In this document: positions 8,669 through 19,765 of the stretch, one piece after another
Layout of the letters: each line of letters opens with the position of its first letter
Position numbering within the stretch: position 1 is the first letter of the stretch
Assembly: GCA_963790525.1 (NCBI GenBank)
Contig: CAWBOV010000002.1
Span: 496,001-560,000, forward strand
From: CAWBOV01 sp963790525
GTDB taxonomy: Bacteria > Actinomycetota > Actinomycetes > Mycobacteriales > Jatrophihabitantaceae
Direction: 5' to 3'
DNA: 64,000 bases
Program-made: the position numbers and the translations under genes
Notes under the pieces: model-generated
Seen by the model: the letters and a program-made list of their open reading frames with translations, nothing else
Told to the model about the DNA's origin: nothing
Databases searched by the model: none

Positions 8669-9649
8669 ATGCAGCAGCGCACTCTGGGTAACGGACTCGT
8701 GGTCTCGGCCGAAGGACTCGGCTGTATGGGGATGAGCGAGTTCTACGGGACGGGCGACGAGGCGGAGTCCATCGCGACGATCCACCGCGCCCTCGACCTG
8801 GGCGTGACCTTCCTGGACACCGCAGACATGTACGGCCCGTTCGTCAACGAGAAGCTGGTCGGCAAGGCCATCGCCGGGCGCCGGGACGAGGTCGTGCTGG
8901 CGACCAAGTTCGGCAACGTCCGCGGCGAGGACGGCTCGCGGCTGGGCATCGACGGCAGCCCGGAGTACGTCCGGCGCGCGTGCGACGCCTCCCTCGGGCG
9001 CCTCGGCGTCGACGTCATCGACCTCTACTACCAGCACCGGGTGGACCGGTCCGTCCCGGTGGAGGAGACCTTCGGGGCGCTCGCGGAGCTGGTCACCGCC
9101 GGCAAGATCCGCCACGTCGGCATCAGCGAAGCCGCGCCGGAGACGATCCGCCGGGCCCACGCCGTCCAGCCCATCACGGCGCTGCAGACCGAGTACTCGC
9201 TGTGGAGCCGGGACCCCGAGACCGACGGCATCCTCGACACCGTCCGCGAGCTGGGCATCGGCTTCGTCGCGTACTCCCCGATCGGGCGTGGCTTCCTGTC
9301 CGGCGAGATCCGCACCCTCGACGACCTCGCCCCGGACGACTTCCGGCGCAGCAACCCGCGGTTCCAGGGTGAGAACTTCGCGAAGAACATCGAGCTCGTG
9401 GACCGGGTCCGCGCGCTGGCCGAGGCCAAGGGCGTGACCGCGTCGCAGCTGGCGCTGGCGTGGGTGCTGGCCCAGGGGCCGGACGTGGTCCCGATCCCCG
9501 GCACCAAGCGCGTCGCCTACGTCGAGCAGAACGCCGCGGCCGTCGAGGTGCAGCTGTCCGCCGAGGACCTCGCTGCGCTGGACGAGGCCGCCCCGGCGGG
9601 CGCTGCGGCCGGTGAGCGGTACCCCGACATGTCCAGCATCAATGCCTGA
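8669..9649 (+). CDS. Aldo/keto reductase
   Basis: A 326-aa NADPH-dependent (beta/alpha)8 reductase. The tetrad is visible: Asp in FLDTADMYG with its Tyr, Lys in VLATKFG, and the position usually held by His in DLYYQHRVD. The C-terminal cofactor segment is VVPIPGTKRVAYVEQN. It resembles the YakC/AKR13-type reductases (GLGCMGMSEFYG at the start) that reduce aldehydes and quinone-like carbonyls. The ATG at 8669 fits the family start; the frame is open further upstream but into the promoter. It is divergent from the MFS exporter, so the two may respond to the same toxic carbonyl. Confidence 0.92.
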   Translation: MQQRTLGNGLVVSAEGLGCMGMSEFYGTGDEAESIATIHRALDLGVTFLDTADMYGPFVNEKLVGKAIAGRRDEVVLATKFGNVRGEDGSRLGIDGSPEYVRRACDASLGRLGVDVIDLYYQHRVDRSVPVEETFGALAELVTAGKIRHVGISEAAPETIRRAHAVQPITALQTEYSLWSRDPETDGILDTVRELGIGFVAYSPIGRGFLSGEIRTLDDLAPDDFRRSNPRFQGENFAKNIELVDRVRALAEAKGVTASQLALAWVLAQGPDVVPIPGTKRVAYVEQNAAAVEVQLSAEDLAALDEAAPAGAAAGERYPDMSSINA

Positions 9650-9685
9650 GGTCAACGGGCGCGCTCTCGGCTAACGTCTGGGGTC

Positions 9686-10324
9686 ATGGTCCCGACCGGT
9701 CATCTGCTCGCGTTCGCCCTGACGTCGTTCGCGCTGATCGTCGTGCCCGGACCGAGCGTGCTGTTCGTGATCAGCCGGGCCCTCGTGCTCGGCCGGCGTG
9801 CGGCGCTGGCGACCGTCATCGGCAACGCCGCCGGGTTCTACGTGCAGATCACGGCAGTGGCGTTCGGCCTGGGAGCGATCGTCGAGCGCTCCATCGCGGT
9901 CTTCACCGTGATCAAGCTCGTGGGCGCCGGTTACCTGATCTACCTGGGCGTGCGGGCGATCCGGCACCGGCGGGCGCTCACGACGCTCTTCGAGCCGGAC
10001 GCGTCGCCCCGCTCGCTGCGGAGGGTGCTGCGCGAGGGATTCGTCGTCGGCATCGCCAACCCGAAGGTCGTGGTCTTCTTCGCCGCGGTGCTGCCCCAGT
10101 TCGTGGATCGGGGCGCCGGGCACGTGCCGCTCCAGCTCCTGGTCCTCGGCGGGGTGTTCCTGGTGATCGCACTGGTCTCGGACAGCCTGTGGGCCGTGGC
10201 CGCCGGGGCGGCCCGCTCGTGGTTCGCGCGCTCACCGGAACGGCTGGCGCATCTCGGCACGGGCGGTGGTCTGGTGATGATCGGCATCGGCGCCCGGCTG
10301 GCGATCTCGGGCCGCAACGACTGA
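9686..10324 (+). CDS. LysE/RhtB-family amino-acid exporter
   Basis: A 212-aa membrane protein with about six hydrophobic segments. FALIVVPGPSVLFVISRAL matches the LysE/RhtB signature with PGP(S/N) near residue 20, and GIANPKVVVFFAAVLPQF is the second conserved block. The family exports amino acids or homoserine-lactone-like compounds by proton antiport. The next gene starts 1 bp after the stop, so LysE, DUF1697 and the AraC regulator likely form one transcript. Substrate not predictable. Confidence 0.88.
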   Translation: MVPTGHLLAFALTSFALIVVPGPSVLFVISRALVLGRRAALATVIGNAAGFYVQITAVAFGLGAIVERSIAVFTVIKLVGAGYLIYLGVRAIRHRRALTTLFEPDASPRSLRRVLREGFVVGIANPKVVVFFAAVLPQFVDRGAGHVPLQLLVLGGVFLVIALVSDSLWAVAAGAARSWFARSPERLAHLGTGGGLVMIGIGARLAISGRND

Positions 10325-10325
10325 G

Positions 10326-10859
10326 ATGGCGCGCTTCGCCGTGCTGCTGCGCGGGGTCAACGTCGCCGGCCATCGCCGCGTCCCGATGGCGCGCTTCCGC
10401 GAGATCCTCGGGGCGCTGGGCTACTCCGACGTCAGGACGTACCTGCAGAGCGGCAATGCGGTCGTCACGACGCCGTCGGGCACGGCGGGCGCGGTCGCCG
10501 GCGCGATCCGGCAGGCGCTGATCGACGAGCTCGACGTGGACACGGCGGTGCTGCTGCGTACCCCCGCGCAGCTGGCGAAGGTCGTGCGCGACAACCCGCT
10601 CCCGGACGAGGTCGCCGAGCCCAAGCGGCTGCACGTCGCGTTCCTGTTCGCGGCCCCGACCGCGGCCGCCGTCCGGGCGATCGACACCGCGGCCTTCCTG
10701 CCCGACCGGCTCGAGGTCGTCGGCGACTCGGCCTACGTCTACTACGCCGACGGTGCGTCCAAGCCGCGGATCCCCGCCTCGGCGTTCACGCGGCTCGGTG
10801 TGGAGGCCACCGCGCGCAACTGGAACACCGTGCTCGCGCTGCGGGAGATGCTCGGATGA
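10326..10859 (+). CDS. DUF1697 domain protein
   Basis: A 177-aa protein that begins with the family hallmark VLLRGVNVAGHRRVPMARFRE and contains YLQSGNAVV, SAYVYYADGASKP and RNWNTVLALREML near the end. DUF1697 is a widespread conserved family without a settled function; the length is typical. It is translationally close to its neighbours (1 bp after LysE, 4-bp ATGA overlap with the AraC gene). Confidence 0.88.
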   Translation: MARFAVLLRGVNVAGHRRVPMARFREILGALGYSDVRTYLQSGNAVVTTPSGTAGAVAGAIRQALIDELDVDTAVLLRTPAQLAKVVRDNPLPDEVAEPKRLHVAFLFAAPTAAAVRAIDTAAFLPDRLEVVGDSAYVYYADGASKPRIPASAFTRLGVEATARNWNTVLALREMLG

Positions 10860-11308
10860 CCCGCCAGGAACCGGACGCGCAGCGGTTGCGCGAGCTCACC
10901 GTGCTGCGCCGCGTGCGCGACCGAATGGACCGGGAGTACGCGCAGCCCCTGGACGTCGAGGCGCTGGCCCGCGGCGCGCACATGTCCGCCGGGCACCTGA
11001 GCCGGGAGTTCCGGCGCGCCTACGGCGAGTCGCCCTACAGCCTACCTGATGACCCGGCGCATCGAGCGCGCGATGGCACTGCTGCGCCGCGGGGACCTGA
11101 GCGTCACGGAGGTGTGCTTCGCGGTGGGCTGCTCGTCCCTCGGGCACGTTCAGCACCCGCTTCACCGAGCTGGTCGGGGTGCCGCCGAGCGCCTACCGGC
11201 GCGAGGTCGCGGCGCGCGACCGCCGGGATGCCGTCCTGCGTGTCGAAGCAGGTGACCCGACCGGTCAGGAATCGAGAAGCGCGGCACTCGGAACCGCAAC
11301 TAGCGTGA
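10856..11308 (+). pseudogene. AraC-type HTH regulator, interrupted by three +1 indels
   Basis: Across three frames the region encodes a ~149-aa single-domain AraC regulator: RRVRDRMDREYAQPLDVEALA, SAGHLSREFRRAYGESPYS, then RRIERAMALLRRGDLSVTEVCF in another frame, then VGVPPSAYRRE, and a C-terminus back in the first frame ending RNREARHSEPQLA. Three single extra bases are needed, near 11041 (C in acagcctacc), 11150 (G in ctcgggcacg) and 11216. Their sum is 3, so start and stop share a frame. All protein blocks are conserved, so sequence error is at least as likely as decay. It overlaps DUF1697 by ATGA and leads into VOC and UvrA genes. Confidence 0.75.
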
Positions 11309-11313
11309 CCGCC

Positions 11314-11724
11314 ATGGACATCACCATTCACGCCAGCTTCCTGCCGCACGACGACCCCGAGGCCTCGCTGGCCTTCTACCGCGACACTCCTCGGTTTCGA
11401 GGTGCGGCTGGACGTCGGTTACGGCAGGCTGCGCTGGCTCACGGTCGGGCCGCCGGACCAGCCCGACACCTCCGATCGTGCTGCACCCGCCGGCGATGGA
11501 CCCGGGCGATCACCGACGACGAGCGCCGCACCATCGCCGAGATGATGGCCAAGGGCACCTACGCGATCCTGCTGCTGGCCACCGCCGATCTGGACGCCAC
11601 CTTCGAACAGCTCCAGGCCGGCGGCGCCGAGATCGTCCAGGAGCCGACCGACCAGCCCTACGGCGTCCGCGACTGCGCCGTCCGCGACCCGGCCGGCAAC
11701 ATGATCCGGATCCAGGAACTGCAG

Positions 11725-11728
<4 letters not shown>
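11314..11728 (+). pseudogene. VOC/glyoxalase-like protein, frameshifted
   Basis: The start reads MDITIHASFLPHDDPEASL and the end reads YGVRDCAVRDPAGNMIRIQEL, a complete vicinal-oxygen-chelate domain of ~136 aa. Continuity needs removal of single bases near 11390 (acactcctcgg), 11480 (acctccgatcg), 11505 (gggcgatcacc) and just before the restored TGA at 11726-11728. With four removed, the length is exactly 137 codons. VOC proteins of this group often sit beside an AraC regulator and a UvrA-like ATPase in actinomycetes, and may bind or detoxify small molecules. Probably an intact gene in the cell. Confidence 0.72.
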
Positions 11729-14101
<2,373 letters not shown>

Positions 14102-14120
14102 GCGGCGGTAGCCTGCTCCG

Positions 14121-16075
14121 GTGACGCTCGCACCCGCCTCGGCCCACGCGGTCGCCGCGTCGACACTCGCCGGTTCGCCGGATCACGTGCGGGAGCTGTT
14201 CGGGCTGCGGCTGGACCGCTGGTGGCCGGACCTGGTCGACGGCCTGGTCGCGGTCTACCCCGGGAGCAGGCCGACGAGCTGGCGCTGCGGCTGGTCGCGG
14301 CTCGCCGCGCCGCGCGTACGCCGAGCGCGACCCCGAGCTCTGCCCGCCTCGACCAGGTCCGCACCCTGCAGCCCGGACTGGTTCCAGTCGCCGCGGATGC
14401 TCGGCTACGCCGCCTACGCCGACCGGTTCGCCGACGACCTCGCCGGCGTGCGCGACCGCATCCCGTACCTGCGCGAGCTCGGCGTCACCTACCTGCACCT
14501 GATGCCGCTGCTGCTGCCGCGCGACGGGCGACAGCGACGGCGGCTACGCGGTCGCCGACTACCGCACCGTGCGCCCCGACCTCGGCACGATGGACGACCT
14601 GCGCGCGCTGGCCGCCGACGCTGCGCGCGGCCGGGATCAGCCTGGTGCTCGACCTGGTGCTCAACCACGTGGCCCGCGAGCACGCCGTGGGCGCGGGCCG
14701 CCCGGGCGGGCGACGCCGAGCACCGCGCGTACTTCCACGTCTTCGCCGACCGCGACCTGCCCGACGCCTACGAGCGCACGCTGCCGGAGGTGTTCCCCGA
14801 CTTCGCGCCCGGCAACTTCACCTGGGACGACGCGCTGGACGGGCTGGGTGTGGACGACGTTCAACTCCTTCCAGTGGGACGTCGACTGGTCCAACCCGCG
14901 ACGTGTTCGCTGGAGTACGCCGACATCGTGCTGTTCCTGGCCAACGCCGGGGTCGAGGTGCTGCGGCTGGACGCGATCGCGTTCCTCTGGAAGCGGCTGG
15001 GCACCAACTGCCAGAACCAGCCCGAGGTGCACGCGATCACCCAGGCGCTGCGCGCGCTGACCCGGATCGCCTGCCCTGCGGTCGCTTTCAAGGCCGAGGC
15101 GATCGTCGGGCCGGCGGACCTGGTGCAGCTACCTCGGCCAGGGCCGCCACCACGGCAAGGTCAGCGATCTGGCCTACCACAACAGCCTGATGGTGCAGAT
15201 CTGGTCGATGCTGGCCGCCCGGGACGTCCGGCTGGCCGCTCACGCGCTGCGCGAGCTGCCGCCGATCCCGGCGACGCACGGCCTGGATCACCTACGTCCG
15301 CTGCCACGACGACATCGGCTGGGCGATCGACGACGCCGACGCGGCCGCGGTCGGGCTGAACGGCCATCGGCCACCGGGCGTTCCTGTCCGACTACTACAC
15401 CGGCGCTGTTCCCGGGCTCGCCGGCCACGGGGCTGGTCTTCCAGGACAACCCGGCCACCGGCGACCGCCGGATCAGCGGGATCGGCGGCCAGCCTGGCTC
15501 GGGCTCGACCGGGCCGGCACCGACCCGGACGGCCGGCGCAGGCGCTCGATCGGCTGCTGCTGGCCTACGCGATCGTGCTCGGCTGGGGCGGCATCCCGGT
15601 GATCTGGATGGGTGACGAGCTGGCGCTGCCCAACGACCCGGACTGGGCCGCCGAGCCGGGCCACGACGAGCGACAACCGGTGGGCCCACCGGCCCCGGAT
15701 GGACTGGGCGCTGCGCCGACCTGCCGCCACGACCGACGGACTCGGTGCCAGGCGCGGATGTTCGCCGGGCTGCAGCGCCTGGCCTCGTCGCCGCGCGGAC
15801 CTCGCTCGAGCACCTGCACGCGTCGGTGGCCAGCCGAGGTGCTGCCGCCGGCCGATCCCGGCGTGCTGCCGGTGCTGCGCCGGCACCCGGTCGGGCCGCT
15901 GCTCGGGCTCTACAACGTCACCGACGGTTGGCGCCCGTGGCCGGCGGCGCGGCTGCGGGAACTGCACCTGCGCGCACCCGTCGACGTGCTGACCGGTGAC
16001 TCAGTAGAGGTCGGCGGCGACGATTCGGTGTGGTTGCCGCCCTACGCCGCGTGGTGGATAGCCGACCAGGACTAG
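14121..16075 (+). pseudogene. Amylosucrase (GH13), heavily frameshifted
   Basis: A GH13 enzyme of amylosucrase type, which makes alpha-1,4-glucan from sucrose. Reading across frames gives LNHVAREH, FADRDLPDAYERTLPEVFPDF, APGNFTWDDALDG, LRLDAIAFLWKRLGTNCQNQ (nucleophile Asp), FKAEAIVGPADLVQ (acid/base Glu), YVRCHDDIGWAIDDADAAA (third carboxylate) and GWGGIPVIWMGDELALPNDP. About 20 single-base indels, mostly extra G or C, occur in under 2 kb; examples are near 14380, 14528, 14622, 14691, 14847, 14900, 15128 and 15284. After correction the length is near 640 aa, normal for amylosucrase. GTG at 14121 is the start; the C-terminus YAAWWIADQD is clear. Confidence 0.8.
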
Positions 16076-16109
16076 TTCGCCCGGCCAGCGCGTGTGGTGA
16101 AGTGGCGAC

Positions 16110-17183
16110 GTGACCAGGCCGAGTTCGCGCCGCGTGCTCCACGTCGGTTCCTACACACCCGCCGGCGGCGGTGACGGCGTCGGGATCACCGTCCTCGAAC
16201 ACGACCTCCGGGGCGGCACCCTCCGCACTGTCGGGACCGCGGCGTCGCTGTGCCCGTCCTACCTCGCCTGGCACCCGAACGGGCGCTTCCTCTATGCCGT
16301 CGAGGAGCTCGGCGTCGGGGGCGTGGAGGCCTTCGGTGTCGGTGCCGACGGAGGTCTGGTCCGCCTGGGCCGCACGCCGACCGGTGGTGTCGAGCCGTGT
16401 CACCTGACCGTCGACCCGCGCGGGCGCCACCTCGTCGTCGCCAACTACGGCAGCGGGTCGGTCACCGTCCACCCGATCCGCAGCGACGGCCGGCTCGCCG
16501 CGGCGTCGGCGCTGCTCCCCGCGCCGGGTCCGGGCTCGCGGGTGCACCACCTGCGGCAGGCGGGCGCCCACGCCCACGAGGTGTTGTTCGACCCGACCGG
16601 GACCTTCCTCGTCGTCACCGACCTCGGGCGCGACGAGCTCCGCAGTTACCTCCTCGACGATGCCGGCCGGCTGGAGCTCGCGGCGGTGTCGGCGATGGCG
16701 CCCGGCTCGGGGCCGCGGCATCTCGCGTGGGCCGAGGACGGCTTGGCGTTCCTGGCCTGCGAGCTGAACTCCTCGGTCACACTCCTTCGCCTGGATCCGG
16801 CGACCGGGGAGTTCTCGGTGCTCAATCGGGTGGCGGCCACCGCGAGCCCCGTCAGCGCGCTGAACCTGCCCTCGGAGATCGTCCTCAACGAGCTGGGGTC
16901 GTTGCTGTACCTGGCCAACCGCGGCGCGGACCGCCTGTCCACCTTCGCGGTGCTGGCGACGGGCTACCACGCGATCGCCGACGTCTCCTGCGGCGGGCGC
17001 TGGCCCAGGCACATCCACCTGGCCGGGGACCACCTCTACGTCGCCAACCAGCACTCGCACGAGGTCGTGGTCTTCCGCATCGACCCGGTGACCGGCCTGC
17101 CCGCCCACACCGGGCTGAGCGCTCCGGTGTTCAGTCCGGCCTGCATCACCGTCCGGCCACCGCACGGGACCGGCGCCGCCTAG
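16110..17183 (+). CDS. Lactonase family protein (7-bladed propeller; 6-phosphogluconolactonase-like)
   Basis: A 357-aa intact protein with GTG start. Repeated propeller blades are visible: LHVGSYTPAGGGDGVG, LAWHPNGRFLYAVEEL, LTVDPRGRHLVVANYGSG, HEVLFDPTGTFLVVTDLG, IVLNELGSLLYLANRGAD and RHIHLAGDHLYVANQHSHEV. This is the Pgl/lactonase (PF10282) family, which hydrolyses 6-phosphogluconolactone or other lactones in the cytoplasm. It lies 34 bp after the amylosucrase and may share its transcript. Its 3' end overlaps the convergent mycothione reductase gene by 4 bp. Confidence 0.88.
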   Translation: MTRPSSRRVLHVGSYTPAGGGDGVGITVLEHDLRGGTLRTVGTAASLCPSYLAWHPNGRFLYAVEELGVGGVEAFGVGADGGLVRLGRTPTGGVEPCHLTVDPRGRHLVVANYGSGSVTVHPIRSDGRLAAASALLPAPGPGSRVHHLRQAGAHAHEVLFDPTGTFLVVTDLGRDELRSYLLDDAGRLELAAVSAMAPGSGPRHLAWAEDGLAFLACELNSSVTLLRLDPATGEFSVLNRVAATASPVSALNLPSEIVLNELGSLLYLANRGADRLSTFAVLATGYHAIADVSCGGRWPRHIHLAGDHLYVANQHSHEVVVFRIDPVTGLPAHTGLSAPVFSPACITVRPPHGTGAA

Positions 17184-18542
17184 TCCAGATGGAGCCCGAG
17201 CAGCGCGTTCTCGACGACCTCGCTCAGCGCCGGGTGGATCCAGAACTGGCCGCGTGCGACGTCGGTCGCCCGCTGCCCGAACTGCATCGCCTGGATCAGC
17301 GGCTGGATCAGGGTCGAGGCCTGGGGGCCCATCAGATGCGCGCCGAGCAGCAACCCGGACGTGCGGTCGGCGATCACCTTGCAGATGCTGCTGGTGTCCT
17401 CCATCGCCCAGCCGTAGGCGGTGTCGGCGTACTGCTGGATCGACGTGACGATCTGGTACCCGGCCTCGATCGCCTGCTGCTCGGTGAGGCCGACGCCGGC
17501 CAGCTGCGGATCGGTGAACACCGCGGCGGGTACGAACCGCTCGTCCGCGCTGCGCAGGTCGTCCGGATGGGTGAGGTTGTGCGCCACCATGCGCGCCTCC
17601 CGATTCGCGACGTGCTTGAGCTGGTGGACCGAGGAGACGTCGCCCAGTGCCCAGACGCCCGGTGCGGCCGTGCGCTGGAACTCGTCGGTGGCGATCCTGC
17701 CGTCGGCGCGGACTCCGATGCCGGCCGCCTCCAGCCCGAGCCGGTCGGAGTTGGGCGTGCGACCGGTCGCGACAAGCAGCAGGTCCGCGTCGACGGGCCG
17801 CCCGTGTGTCAGCTCCAGCCGGATCCCCGCGCCGTGGGTCGTGGCGGCGGTGACCTCGGTCCCGAGGCGGACGTCCCAACGGTGCTGCGCGATCCGGGTG
17901 AACCGCGAGGCGATGTCCCGGTCGAGGTGGCGCAGCAGCCCGTCGCCCCGGACGATCATGGTCACATCCACGCCGAGTGCCGAGAACACGTGGGCGAACT
18001 CGGCGGCGATGTAGCCGCCGCCGAGGATCGCCAGCCGGGCCGGGAGCTCGTCGATGCGCATCACCGTGTTCGAGGTGTGGAACGCGACGCCGGAATCGGC
18101 GATGACCGCGGGGACCACGGCGCGCGAGCCGGTCGCGACGGCGATCCGGTCGGCGGTGAGTTCCTCCCCGCTGCTCAGGCGCAGGGTGCGCTCGCCGGTG
18201 AACTCGGCGTGCGCCTCGTACAGGGTGGTGTGCGGGCCGTGCGAGCGGTGCCGGCGCCCGGCGGCAGAGATCGGGTCGATCCGGTCGAAGATCCGATCGC
18301 GGATGTCCCGCCAGCGGACGGCGTCGATGGTGGCGTCGATGCCGTAGCGCTCCGGCCCGGCGGATCGTGTCGGCGACGTCGGCGGCGTAGACGTACATCT
18401 TCGTGGGGATGCAGCCGACGTTGAGGCAGGTGCCGCCGAAGGTCGACTCCTCCACGACGGCGATCGACCACCCCGCCATGTCAGGGGTGACGAGCGAATT
18501 CCCCGAGCCGGAACCGATGATCACGAGGTCGAAATGCGGCAT
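17180..18542 (-). pseudogene. mtr: Mycothione reductase, single +1 frameshift
   Basis: A flavoprotein disulfide reductase that recycles mycothione to mycothiol. The start MPHFDLVIIGSGSGNS is the FAD-binding GxGxGN form typical of mycothione reductase. GGTCLNVGCIPTKM has the redox-active Cys pair, LAILGGGYIAAEFAHVF is the NADPH site, WALGDVSS binds FAD, and the dimer domain carries the His-Pro (FWIHPALSEVVENAL). One extra base near 18361 (gcc-gga-gcg for GCC-GAG-CGC) shifts the frame after residue ~61; 1363 nt equals 454 codons plus one base. All motifs are intact, so the gene is probably functional. It starts 9 bp after a MarR gene, a likely operon. Confidence 0.85.
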
Positions 18543-18551
18543 CCGGTCAGG

Positions 18552-19052
18552 CTAGCGGGGCACGGCCTCCCCATCACAGCCGTGGGTCATCCGCGCGGAC
18601 GGGTCGAGCCGGGTCAGCAGGGCCGCGCAGATCCCGTCGAGCTGGCGCACCTGCTCCGGGGTGAGCACGTCGAAGACGAAGTTCTGGACGGTGTCGACGT
18701 GTCCCCGCGCGCTGCCCACGATCTTGGCCAGCCCCGCGTCGGTCAGGACGGCGACGTTGCCGCGGCCGTCGTCGGCGGCCTTCTCCCGGCGCACCCATCC
18801 GCGAGCCTCGAGCTTGGCCACCGCGTGCGAGATCCGGGAGACCGACGCGGTCGATCGCGCGGCCAGCTCACTCATCCGCAGGGCATGGCCCGGCTCCTCC
18901 GACAGCATCGCCAGGGCCCAGTAGCCGAAGTGCGTCAGGTCGGAATCCCGGCTGAGCTGCGCCTCGAGCTCGTACGGGAGAAGTGTCGTGACGGCGATCA
19001 GGCGGCGCCACGCCGCCTGCTGCTCGTCGGTCAACCACCGGGACTTCTCCAT
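18552..19052 (-). CDS. MarR-family transcriptional regulator
   Basis: A 166-aa winged-helix regulator starting MEKSRWLTDEQQAAWRRL (ATG at 19052; ATG at 19061 is also possible). The helix-turn-helix and wing are ALRMSELAARSTASVSRISH and GWVRREKAADDGRGNVAVLTD. The in-frame ATG at 19082 can be rejected because a palindrome covers it. The mycothione reductase gene follows after 9 bp, suggesting a redox- or electrophile-sensing repressor of thiol recycling. MarR proteins commonly repress their own operon, and the palindrome is placed for that. Confidence 0.88.
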   Translation of the reverse strand: MEKSRWLTDEQQAAWRRLIAVTTLLPYELEAQLSRDSDLTHFGYWALAMLSEEPGHALRMSELAARSTASVSRISHAVAKLEARGWVRREKAADDGRGNVAVLTDAGLAKIVGSARGHVDTVQNFVFDVLTPEQVRQLDGICAALLTRLDPSARMTHGCDGEAVPR

Positions 19053-19070
19053 ACCGGACATCCTAGCTAG

Positions 19071-19082
19071 TTGACGCTTCAA
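19071..19082. promoter_or_regulatory. Palindromic MarR operator
   Basis: ttgacgcttcaa, an inverted repeat of TTGA/TCAA with a 4-bp centre, sits 18 bp upstream of the MarR start codon at 19052. It resembles typical MarR sites and would give autoregulation of the MarR-mtr operon. Confidence 0.6.
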
Positions 19083-19102
19083 GCACCCGCTGGACGGGAG
19101 GC

Positions 19103-19636
19103 TCAGCAGCCGACATGGGCCAGGCCCTGCTGCAGCAGCACTTCCTGGCCACCGGTCATCTCCGCGAGCAACGCCTCGGCGCGGGCCTCGGCCGGGGTGA
19201 ACCAGGTCAGCTCGAGCGCATCCTGCTGCGGCTCGCAGTCGCCGTCGACGGGAATGACGTACGCCAGCGACACCGCATGCTGGCGCGGGTCGTGGAAGGC
19301 GGTCACTCCGGGTGTGGGGAAGTACTCCGCGATCGTGAACGGCTGCGGCGAGACGGGGATCCGGGGCAGCGCGAGCGGCCCGAGGTCCTTCTCGATGTGC
19401 CGCACGAGCGCCGATCTCACCCGCTCGTGGTAGAGCACGCGGCCGGAGACGAGGGCGCGGGTGATGGCCCCCTCGCCCGTCGCGCGGAGCAGCAGGCCGA
19501 CGGACGTCACGATGCCCATGGCGTCCACCCGTACGGGGATCGCGTCGACGTACAGGATCGGTAGGCGCTGCCGTGCCGCATCCAGTTCCTCGCGGGCCAG
19601 CCAGCTGCTCTCGGACTGCGGCGTCGTCTGCGTCAT
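19103..19636 (-). CDS. DUF4916 NUDIX-like protein
   Basis: A 177-aa protein of the actinobacterial DUF4916 group: WLAREELDAARQRLPILYVDAIPVRVD at the start, VGLLLRATGEGAITRALVSGRVLYHE, and LELTWFTPAEARAE near the end. The fold is NUDIX-like, but the canonical GX5EX7REUXEEXGU box is not evident, so pyrophosphohydrolase activity is uncertain. It stands alone between the MarR operator and the permease. Confidence 0.75.
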   Translation of the reverse strand: MTQTTPQSESSWLAREELDAARQRLPILYVDAIPVRVDAMGIVTSVGLLLRATGEGAITRALVSGRVLYHERVRSALVRHIEKDLGPLALPRIPVSPQPFTIAEYFPTPGVTAFHDPRQHAVSLAYVIPVDGDCEPQQDALELTWFTPAEARAEALLAEMTGGQEVLLQQGLAHVGC

Positions 19637-19765
19637 GTCGTCCTTTCCAGATCGTGTCGGCTACGGAATGGTGTCACGGCCTCCCGCATCTGCCGCGCAC
19701 ATGACGCGTCACCGACGATCCGGTCACCCTGCCGCGCCGGCTCCGACCCGGACGCCCGGGCGCGC

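Noticed and set aside
15918..18542. A single 874-aa minus-strand gene covering mycothione reductase and beyond
   Set aside because: Only its first ~60 residues are the enzyme; after the frameshift the frame is antisense or shifted sequence typical of high-GC DNA.
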